64,000 nucleotides of DNA. Source: Clavaria fumosa (taxonomy: Eukaryota > Basidiomycota > Agaricomycetes > Agaricales > Clavariaceae). The stretch's first letter is position 1. Each line of letters starts with the position of its first letter. The notes beneath the pieces are model-generated. The model did not search any database, had not been told where the DNA came from, and saw only the letters and a list, made by a program, of their open reading frames with translations. Below, one piece after another: positions 52,215 through 61,242 of this stretch. The position numbers and the translations under genes are program-made. Location of the stretch: NCBI GenBank assembly GCA_951802425.1, contig OX637799.1:3348001-3412000 (forward strand), read 5' to 3'.

Positions 52215-54341
52215 TTAGTCCGAGCCCTGCTCGTAGTCGCACGGCGGCTCACCCTCATCATCGCTCCAGTCGGGCAACGACACAACAGGGCTCTTCGCAG
52301 CCTTAGCGGCTGATGACTTAGCTGCTTTCTTTTGTTTTTGAGAGGGCCCCGCACCCTCTGTCTGGGATATTGTTAAACCCCCAATAGGTAGCCCTAGGGG
52401 GTTTCTAACAGTGGACGTGCTTCCACTGTCTTCCAGGGGCGCATCGCCCCTCTGTTCGTCTCCCGCCTTCTCACTTAACTGAAGACGGCACGGACACGCC
52501 CCGCACCCTATGCACTCTAGCAGTGCATATGTCTGGGGCGGTACAGGAGGCTTCTCCCGTTCACCCAGCGCTACCTGGATATCATTGTCCAAGGGGGCAT
52601 TCCCCTTTTGCATGTACTCGCGTGGGCACACGAGTACAAATTCGTCCCAGAGCTCCATTTCCCCAATGGAGACTCCGGCGTCTACAAATGCCTCAATCGT
52701 CTGCGCAATGGTTGGTGTTATCTTTGTGTTCCAGTGCCTGGAACATCGTGCAGGGAGGACTCTCCCTTTAATGGCCTGTGTGTACGCCCCCTTTGACACA
52801 AAGAGGGCTACAGCCATAGCTAGGAATGGGCGCCGCATTCGGGCCTGGGACGGTGCGCATGCCATTATGGTACACCAGATGGCCACCTTGCATGCAAAGG
52901 ACAGGGGTGAGTCCCCGTCCTTATCAATACCAAGGATGGCCGCTCTGCCCATCCTTATGTCGGTGGCCCAGCAGCGCAGGTCTGACACTGCACCTCTGTC
53001 GCCTTTCAGGTTCATAGGGGGAATTTCCCCCTTCTCCCCTACAAAGGAGAGCCACAGCTCTTGGGGGAGCAACAGCTCCCCGGTCTCTACAAACTCCCTA
53101 ATGGGAGGCGCAACCACTCTTGCCGCTGTCAGCGGCAATGTCTGGTATGACGGATAGGAGGGTGCTCCCCCTCCTGCAACTTCCAAGGGTCCTGCCCTCA
53201 GGGATGGGTCGCCCATCCCTCTGCTCTCTCGCAACATCTGCCCCTGCAGATGGTGTGCCACCCAGTCTGCTGATTTCTCGACGCCGGCAGGAACTCTCCA
53301 GTTCCTCAACAGCCAGTCCTCAACTGGCGTAGGTAGCTTTCCTGCTGCCGCATTCTTCTGGGCCTCCTTAATGGCCCATCGCATTTTCATTACGGCAGTC
53401 ATATCATAACTGCTGTCAGGCGCTCCATGATGCGCCTGCTGGTTGAGGGCTATCACCTCCTCAACTGTCTTCAACTCGACAGCCCACGCACCAGGCTTGA
53501 TGGACATCCCCGATGGCCAGGGATAGCCATCCGGAGCCCTGTCCGGGCGGGGAGCATTAAAGGGATAACCCCTTGTCGGAGGCGCAAGCACCGTCTCTGC
53601 AAACGTTTGTTTATGCCTCAGTGAGGCATCGGGGTTCTGCTGGCTAATACCAGCAGGTGGAAGAGGGGGATACCCCTCCTCAATGTTCATGGGGACGTCC
53701 ACATCCCCCATAGGCGGCGCTATGTCCGAGTATGAGACAGCAGTGCGGGCCCTTTTAGGGTCCCGCTCCAAGGGATCCCTGTCAGGTCCCTTCCCTTTCG
53801 CCGCCGTTCGCACCACGGCGAGCTCCTCGTTGGTGCTTGCCAACTTTTCTGTCAAGGAGAGAACCTTCTCCTTCGCCTTTCTAAGGTCGGCCTCAACCTT
53901 ATCCAGGCTATCGTAAGCTTTTTCAAGCTTTTGCCGGTGCCTGGCGCAAAGGGCATTGCCCTTCTCATACTCTTCATGCAAGTCATCCAACTTGTGCTGT
54001 ATCATTCCGAGCTCCGGCTCAAGCTCACACCTAGTGCTTTCCTGCACTTCCTTAAGCGTTTGTTGAAACGCTTCGTCCGAGTGCAGCAGCGACTCGAAGA
54101 TGTGACAACGGAATCTGATACACTGAGTGCACCAGGATCCGTGGGTGATCGCATGGATCATGCGATCCTGGACCCAGGGGAGAGTTTCCTCCCCTTGCGA
54201 CAATGACGGCTGGGACAACCCAGCCATTCCGACGATGCTCGTCGGCAGCGAGTTCCCTGGCGTGAGGCCAGGGACGGTGGCAGTAGCAGCGGCGGCACGG
54301 GTAGCATGAGGAGATGGGGTTTCCCCCATTGGATCATCCAT
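52215..54341 (-). CDS. TE4 third ORF: intact accessory protein in the env position, function unknown
   Basis: An uninterrupted frame of about 708 aa starting MDDPMGETPSPHAT at 54341; it is open a further 35 codons upstream. It lies downstream of pol on the same strand, where retroviruses and errantiviruses keep env. No signal peptide or membrane segment is visible, so it is not an envelope protein. Residues about 65-90 contain SWCTQCIRFRCHIF. Residues about 95-185 form a heptad-like coiled coil (LDDLHEEYEKGNALCARHRQ, LEKAYDSLDKVEADLRKAKE). The middle has WPSGMSIKPGAWAVELKTVE and MKMRWAIKEAQKNAA. The C-terminal third has GRVLPARCSRHWNTKITPT, a Cys cluster (CIGCGACPC), a Lys/Ala-rich segment and an acidic end. 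I recall similar accessory ORFs in other basidiomycete Gypsy elements but know no function. The pol upstream has at least five TGA stops and this frame none. Confidence 0.65.
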   Translation of the reverse strand: MDDPMGETPSPHATRAAAATATVPGLTPGNSLPTSIVGMAGLSQPSLSQGEETLPWVQDRMIHAITHGSWCTQCIRFRCHIFESLLHSDEAFQQTLKEVQESTRCELEPELGMIQHKLDDLHEEYEKGNALCARHRQKLEKAYDSLDKVEADLRKAKEKVLSLTEKLASTNEELAVVRTAAKGKGPDRDPLERDPKRARTAVSYSDIAPPMGDVDVPMNIEEGYPPLPPAGISQQNPDASLRHKQTFAETVLAPPTRGYPFNAPRPDRAPDGYPWPSGMSIKPGAWAVELKTVEEVIALNQQAHHGAPDSSYDMTAVMKMRWAIKEAQKNAAAGKLPTPVEDWLLRNWRVPAGVEKSADWVAHHLQGQMLRESRGMGDPSLRAGPLEVAGGGAPSYPSYQTLPLTAARVVAPPIREFVETGELLLPQELWLSFVGEKGEIPPMNLKGDRGAVSDLRCWATDIRMGRAAILGIDKDGDSPLSFACKVAIWCTIMACAPSQARMRRPFLAMAVALFVSKGAYTQAIKGRVLPARCSRHWNTKITPTIAQTIEAFVDAGVSIGEMELWDEFVLVCPREYMQKGNAPLDNDIQVALGEREKPPVPPQTYALLECIGCGACPCRLQLSEKAGDEQRGDAPLEDSGSTSTVRNPLGLPIGGLTISQTEGAGPSQKQKKAAKSSAAKAAKSPVVSLPDWSDDEGEPPCDYEQGSD

Positions 54342-54426
54342 TGTAACAAATGGCTGATGAGGAAAAGAGAAAAAGAGGGCGGGCCCTCTTAAGGTTTTGT
54401 ACCTTATGGTGGAGCCACCACGTGAC

Positions 54427-57400
54427 TTAATCACTGTGGCTAACAACCCCGTGGTCTGGCTCGATCGCGTTTACTACTCTGCACTCTGCTCGAGGGTGCC
54501 TAGGTGGCACCCTCCATGAGTCTACACCTTGTAGTTCAAGGTAATGGTCTAGAGCAGCCAGCTCTTTGACCCCCATGTACGGCTCCCAGGTCGTATCCCC
54601 GAGGTTCCATCGAACCTCGCATTCCAGGTGGCGGCCTTCCCACCTATGGCCAATAATGGCATCTACTAGCCATTCCTCCTTTGGATCCACACCAAAGTCA
54701 TAAAAGACTTTCACTTCACAACGCAGAAACAACGCATCATCGTTCGGTTCATGTCGCCACAACCGGCTGACATGGAACGTCAGATGGATTCTCCTCAACT
54801 TTAGCAAGTCAGGGAGCTCCAGCTCGTACGTAGACGATTCCGGTCTACATGACCATATTGGGTATGGCCCAATAAACTTCGGCATGAGCTTTCTAGCTCG
54901 TTTTTTAGGGAGATTCAAGTTCTCCGTTGAGAGGTAGACTAATTCTCCCTCTCTAAACGGGTGCTCTGCCCGTCTACGCTGGTTAGCGTAAAACGTCTGG
55001 TGGACACGACTTTCTATAATCGCATCGTGCACCATTGCAAGGTTGAGCGCGGCTTTCTCCACGAACATCTGTACTCCTCTGGGCACCGCCCGGAGGTCGT
55101 CTGGCAACTCTGCCATCATCTGGGGCATGTACCCATAGGTGAGCTCAAATGGGGCAAACCCCGTCGATGCGCTTATTGACGCATTAATGGCGAATTCGAC
55201 CATTGGGATTTGCTCTGCCCAATCTGTCTGGTCCGGTTGGACCACAGATCAGAGGATCTGAGACATGGATTGGATCGACTGTTCCGTCGCTCCATCCGTC
55301 TGCAGATGGAAAGCTGTGGACATCCGCAGCTTGACACCAAGTAGTTGGTGTGTTTCCTGCCAAAAGGCAGACGTAAATCTCGGATCACAATCGGACACAA
55401 TCAATCCTGGCAACCCATGCAGTCTCACTACATGGGTTAGGAAGAGCCAGGCTAGCTCTGCTGCCGTTACTGAAACAGTAACTGGTACTAGGTGTACCAG
55501 TGAAGTGAGGCGGCAGATCACCACCCAGAGGTAGTCCGCCTCTTTCGACATAGGAAATGGACCTACGAAGTCCATTCCTATTGATTCCCAGGGCCGCCTG
55601 GGGATCAGAAGGGTGTGTAGCAGCCCTTGCGGCTTCTGAGGGGAAGTCTTGCTCATCTGGCACACGCCGCACGATGAGCAAAACTTATCGATGTCTTTAG
55701 ACACCGATGGCCACCAGTAGTAATGGCGGACATAATCCGTCGTTATCCGCGACCCCATGTGTCCTAGGACCGCATGGGCTTCCTGGATTATTCTCCCAGG
55801 GATGCTTTTCCCTTCATGGAGGGTACGAGGCATGCAGAGCACCTCGTCTCCCTTTTTATTCTCAGCAAAGATCAGGTCATCCCTGATCTTAAAACTGGTG
55901 TAGTTTCCCGGTTTCTCCAAAATTATTTTGAACAGGCGATCCTGTTCATAGCCGTCACGGATGCTTTGCAGCATCCTGCTATCTCCCCCTTCCACGCGGG
56001 GCCTTAAGGGCACGAGCGTCTCGTCCCTCACATCCCCGTCCGCTTGGGGCACAGGTGGCGGTTGCTCCTGCTCGGTCTCCTGGTCCGTGGCAGGTGCGCG
56101 TACTCATAGTGCGCGCACCTCCTCCAGGCGTCTGTGGGGCAACTCGTCCCCTTCAGGGTCAAGGCGAATGTCCGCCTTCACGTACTTGTGATCCGGATGA
56201 ATCTCATCCATCGCGTCACTCATATGGTAATGCGAAAGGCCATCTGCAACTTTGTTGCTCTCACCTTTAATGTAAGTGATGGAGTAGTCAAACCTCTCCA
56301 TATATTCCATCCACCTGGCCTGCCGGCCAGACAAGCGTGTTTGGTTCTTAAAGAACCCCAGCGCTTCGTGGTCTGTGACCACGTTGATTCATCCACCGAG
56401 GAGTTTATCCTCCCATTTCTGTAGCGATTCGACAATCGCTAAGGCCTCCCGGTCCCAAGTTTTATAACTAAACTGGGCCAGGCTGAACCTTTTAGACATA
56501 AACCCTGCCGGACGGCAGGTTTCCCATGTCTTTCCCTGGCCATACATGGCCCCTACGCCCGACACTGACGTGTCGCACACGAGCCAGATTGGCTCCTGTA
56601 CTGCCACGTCTACTGGGCGTAATATTGGCGTTTTACATGCCAATGCCTTAATCATCTCCATGCACTTGTCATGGAGTGGTCTCCAGTGAAACGTTCATGT
56701 TTCACTACACAGACTAGCCAAAGGGCCAGTGTAAGCAGACAGATCGGGCATGAACTGTCCGATGTACTGTACTAATCCGAGGAACCTCTGCACCTCATTA
56801 ACGCTTGTTGGTGTTTTCCAGTTACGGATTTTATCCATTTTATCCACTGTGACATGGATTCCTCGGGCATCTATAATATGCCCTAAGCAATCTATGCTCT
56901 TCACGTATAACGAGCACTTCTTCTTGCTCAAGAAAAGGCTCGCACCTTTGAGGGTCTCAAAGACTGTCTTTAAGTGATGCTCATGGTCCTCCAAGGTCTT
57001 GGAGAAGATGAATACATTGTCTAAGTACACATGCATGTACTTTCCCAATTGATGACGAAATATGTGTGTCATCAGGCACTGGAAGGTAGCAGGGGCATTA
57101 CAATCCCCTATCTGCATCACCTGTGAGAACATGGTGCCCAAGACGGTCGCGAATGCCATCTTCCACACGTCCTCAGGCTCTATGCGTACTTGCTCGTACA
57201 CGTCCGATAGGTCAATCTTTGACCTATACGCGGCTCTAGCCACGTCCTGCCTGATCTGATCCTGATCAGGCAATGGGGTAATATCCCGTACTGTGTTTGC
57301 ATTCCGTTTCCGACAGTCTACAACTGTCCATAGCAGCGGGTTCCGGCTGCTTTTTGGTATGCATAACATAGGAGCTGCTTGCGATGCCGCTCCTGCTTCC

Positions 57401-57819
57401 CACCAACCGTTAGTAATATAACGGTTCACTTTCTCAAGGAATTGTTCCTTAAATGCCTCAGCACACCGAGGCAGGTAATAATTATAGACTTGCTTTTCAT
57501 CTATTAAGGGTATGCAGTGGTTTACCACCCGAAACAGCAGCGGTCTGGGGGGAACTCCCCCAAAGAGCTCAGCATACTGGTTAAACCAGTACTCACGCCT
57601 GCCTTCGAGGTAGGCGTCGTCTATCTTTACAGAGGCATTAGCCTCTCCCCCCTTCCAGGGCTCAACCGCATCCCGGGGGCCTGAGTGTAGTCAGCTCTTT
57701 CGAGCTTCCTTCCTCGGCGCGTTCCTAGCCGACATACAGACGCGTAATGCTTCCATCTCCTCACTGGGCGACATCGCCTGAAGGGTTTTCCCCTTCCCTT
57801 CACCAATCCGGATTGCACG
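54427..57819 (-). pseudogene. pol: TE4 pol: RT, RNase H, integrase, chromodomain-like end (several TGA stops)
   Basis: RT segments include PMLCIPKSSRNPLLWTVVDC, SKIDLSDVYEQVRIEP and YMHVYLDNVFIFSK, where the catalytic YLDD has become YLDN. RNase H has CDTSVSGVGAMYGQ, and an integrase HHCC zinc finger (SSCGVCQMSK) is present. The integrase core keeps GMDFVGPFP, VSDCDPRFTSAF and GATEQSIQ (D, D, E present). The tail ECEVRWNLGDTTWEPYMGVK resembles a chromodomain. TGA stops interrupt near 57690, 56695, 56389, 56104 and 55249, each readable as lost Arg or similar. The end of pol (54427) overlaps the region just before the third ORF. Inactive. Confidence 0.88.
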
Positions 57820-60381
57820 TCAGTGCACATCCAGTATCACACGGCGGTCATACATGAACGCCATTCCGACTATGATATCATAGCAGTCGATGTTCGCTAT
57901 ATCAAAATACTGGTCCTCCACCAGTATTCCTCCCAAATCTACTGCTACACGGCATCCGCGTGTGATCGTTGATCGGCTGCCAATACAGCCGAGTTGGATA
58001 GGAACTGGATTATCCAGTTGGAAGGTCAGTACCTTCGTCACCCGGGCAAAGTCTGGGCTCATCAGGTCCAGGGTACTTCCAGAATCGAAAAGCATATACA
58101 CTTTTACACCATTCACGGTGATGTAGGCCACGAGGCATTGCCTAGCCTCCTTTGTCACTACCAGGCACGATCCCGTCCACTCTTTCCAGACGTGCACCCG
58201 AAACAGCCTGTCATCGACATGGCCGACGCATACTTCTGTCGTGTAGAGGACTTCATCCTCTTCCAATTCCTGGATTCCAGCGACCTGATCGCTTTCTGCC
58301 TCCTCCTCGAGCTCTTCAAGGACAAAGAGCTCGTCCGAATCGTACTGGTCCCCGCAACCAGCATAGTCATCTTCCGCAACTTCCTCCGGTAGGGCTTCAC
58401 CCTCCGGCTCCTTGCTTTCAACCGCAGGTGTTTCCGGCGGTTCCTCGGGCTCCAACTCGCCCGGCTCCTCCTGTAAGGCGTAGTTCCTTACATTTCCCCT
58501 AAAAGCCTCTGGCTTTCGCTGTGACTGAGGGCACACATTCGCGTAGTGCCCTGCTTTTCTGCACATATAGCATGTTAGAGGAGCTTTCCACTCCTCTCCG
58601 CCTTGTACCCCAATCTTGGGCACTGCCTTAGGCGGTTCTAGCCAGGGTTTGCTCCCTCCGGCTTGGGCGCGCTTGTCTTGCGCGCGATCAATCCGCAGGG
58701 GACCAGGTTCCCCTGGCCTACAGTCTGTGTGCGGCCAATACGGCCGCAGTCTCACAAACCTCTGCCCCACAGGCACTCTGCCTGTAGGTGGGTTTCCTTT
58801 GGGACCTGCCTGGCTCCCTACCAAAGGCACTGCCCTCCGCTGCTGGAGGTAGTGGAGGGTCGCTTCCACTTGGCGACTAGCATCGATAATATCCTCAACC
58901 GAGGATAACTCGACACTAATCGCGCAAGTTTTGAAGATGGCCTCCACCATCTCATTAGGCAGTCCGTTAAGGAACTGCCTTTTCATCGTACCGGCGTCGG
59001 GCAGGGTGAGCATTCTCTCCGCCGCCTGGGCCAATTCATTCCAGAATCCCAAGGCGCCCTTCGCCTTTGTAAACTTCACCTGATAGAAGGCATCCACTGC
59101 CTTCTGGGCCGTTACCTCGGTCAGGAACTGCTTAAACATAGTGGTTATCAATTCCTCGAAGGTCCACCTTCAAGGAGCATGGGATAGACCCATTACTTCT
59201 TGGGTATACCAAGTAGCGGCTATTCCGCTTAAGCGTGACCCTGCTAGCATAACGTGTTGGTGCTCCAACTGCGGGCCGACTACTCTATAGAAGTAGAAGT
59301 AATTAAGGAGGCCATCGAGCCACCTTTCCCAGACGACGAGGTCGTCTAGTCCATCATAAAGCTCAGGGGGGTCAATCTTAATCCCCCTAATCTCAGCTAT
59401 TGCCTCAGGCAATAGTGAGGTTTTATCTCGTATCATCACAATGTAGCGATGTAATACATTGCTCTGGTAGTTTGTAGAACTCGGGGACACCTCCCGAGTA
59501 ATCTCCCACTCCTTCTGGGGCGGTTCCATCCAGCCTGTTGGCTCTCGCTGACCCAGCTGTGGGTAGCGCAACATAAGCCGCAGCTCCGGCCCCGCTGTTT
59601 TTCGAGGGCCGCCGCCCTCCATTCCTGGTTCGCCAGGGGTTCGAGAACTGTCCGCGCGGTTCTCCCTTCGCCACCCTTCCTTGCAGTCAGCTGGTGCCGA
59701 CCATCTGGCCTCCGTGGCTACCCCTGAGGGCGCCTGACTCAGTGGGGCAGGCCCCACTTCGGGTTCCAACAAATCACGGCATTGCCGCCGTAAGGGAGCC
59801 ACTAGCGCGGTTCCCTGCTCATCTAGCGAGTCCAACACCCGCCTAACGTGGGTAGCCTCCTCGCTTAGCCATTGCCGAATAGTGGCTTGGCGATTTTTCA
59901 TCGCCCTTACAAGAGCCTCAAACTCTTCGTCCTGGCGGGAAAGTTCCGCCTGAATGTCCAAGAGTCTCTCGGCTACAGCGTTAGCTCGCGCTATCGCTGT
60001 GGGCTCATCTCCACTATTGGAGGGAGCCCACGAGCTTGACCACTCTCGTGGCCACCTCTCGCGGGTTTCTAAGGGCTCTCTGCCCTTTCCTTTTGAAGGT
60101 CCAGCCTTCTCGAACGATGGCACCCTGCCAGTGACTTGGCATGTTGTGGCGCCCTCCTTGTGGCGATTGCCACGTGTCGACGGCATTTCGGACCTAACAC
60201 CGTCGTCAGGGGCCAGTGACACCATGTCAGCCCTTAGCGGGGGTTCACCACTGGGCTCGACAGAGGGTCCTATTCCCTCTGGCTGCACGATGCCTGTGTC
60301 GTGCAGAGGTCCTACCAAGGGAGGAGTTTCTCCTCCCTTCCTGTTGTGCTTTTTCTGCATGGCTATACAGGTGTAACCCAT
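57820..60381 (-). pseudogene. gag: TE4 gag and protease (interrupted by TGA)
   Basis: From ATG 60381 the frame encodes a long charged N-terminal region, then DPPELYDGLDDLVVWERWLD and GIAATWYTQEV (gag core), and stops at TGA 59170-59172. It resumes in the same frame (RWTFEELITTMFKQFL) and continues through the gag C-half, a zinc knuckle CYMCRKAGHYANVC, an acidic linker, and a retropepsin (YMLFDSGSTLDLMS; IIVGMAFMYDRRVILDVH), ending at another TGA at 57820. Both stops replace codons expected to be sense and are consistent with CGA-to-TGA change. The acidic linker between knuckle and protease is unusually long (about 100 residues). Confidence 0.85.
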
Positions 60382-60419
60382 TTCTAGCCACACTCGTTGT
60401 GTTGAAGGTTCAAAAAAGT

Positions 60420-60644
60420 TGTAATGCTTTCTATCCCTCAAAAGAACTGGACTCAATGGTATATTGAGTATGGTAGTTCTATGTAGAGGGATCTCCCCTC
60501 TCTGTACAGTCGTGACGCAATATATATAGGCGAGCAGCCCTCTAGGGGCCGCTGATGTAAGCATAGCCTAAGCGGCTATGCTAGTAGACTATTATGGTAT
60601 ATACATTATGTAATAAAAGAATAGAAAAGGCCTATAGCCTTACA
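60420..60644 (-). repeat. TE4 5' LTR (225 bp)
   Basis: Direct repeat of 51692-51916 with about eight differences. A CTATATATAT box lies near its middle on the coding strand. Confidence 0.92.
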
Positions 60645-60649
60645 CAAGC

Positions 60650-61242
60650 ACAAGGGGAACAAAGTCCAGTTGGTCTGAAGAGATGGATGTTGGAGTCCAA
60701 TGAAAGTCTGGAACAGAATCACCAGACAATATCATCTCCTTCACTGTTGTGTGCATGCTTTTCCAGACCTGTACTATCTGTCATCCAAGGATCTACACTT
60801 AGCTAAGGTAATGTTGCCATGGCTTAGCTCATTAGCCACTAATTAGCTGCTAAGCCACCAAGCCATTGGCCAGCCAGTAGCTAGCCAGAACTTGCACAAC
60901 AATCTCATAGACTCTAAAGGTGCAATAACATTTGGCATGGCCATGGGGCCTGTTTGCAGCCAAGGCAAGCACTCAAAAGTTTTCGGATCGGAAATCGGAG
61001 CTGCGCCGTGACAACACTGCTTCATACCATTGCCCAATTTGGTTTGCTAAACTGTACCCCCACCAGCCCAGGAATCTCTGTACGTCACTGCTCAGCATCA
61101 GATGAATATCGCCGTCCTAAAGTGTGGAATGCAGGATTGGGTTGCTCGGAATGTCGACACATCAGAGCTACGGCGAAGCCCTTCCCGTAAATCATGTTGG
61201 CGCGCTAGTCTGATTCCGGGAATTGATGTTGGTGCTGTTCAG
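60650..61242 (+). other. Upstream region and probable first exon of the BZZ1 homologue
   Basis: The N-terminal exon that should precede DQVERI was not settled. One candidate starts at ATG 60938 and ends before GTGACA at 61008 (containing VFGSEIGAAP, similar to the FG.S.L P expected of the family), but its phase does not fit the acceptor at 61242. No TATA box was identified. Confidence 0.35.

Larger units (their letters stand above)
51692..60644 (-). mobile_element. TE4: full-length Ty3/Gypsy element, 9.0 kb, with an extra ORF after pol
   Basis: Two 225-bp LTRs (plus strand TGTAATGC...TTACA or TCACA), about 96% identical by eye, are flanked by the target duplication CAAGC (51687-51691 and 60645-60649). 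Coding order on the minus strand is gag, protease, RT, RNase H, integrase, a chromodomain-like C terminus, then a 3' ORF of about 708 aa. gag-pol carries at least seven TGA stops and an altered RT active site. The polypurine tract GGAGGGGGAGGG precedes the 3' LTR. No primer-binding site of either the tRNA or the self-priming kind was recognised next to the 5' LTR. Confidence 0.93.

Noticed and set aside
51866..52306. Antisense frame in TE4 with CATC...CPKCRC cysteines, considered as a counterpart of the TE1 antisense ORF
   Set aside because: Only two loosely spaced CxxC pairs, overlapping the LTR and the third ORF, with no Zn2Cys6 spacing; chance seems likelier.
52215..54341. An envelope gene making TE4 a retrovirus-like element
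   Set aside because: No signal peptide, transmembrane segment or fusion-type features are visible; the protein looks soluble and coiled-coil.
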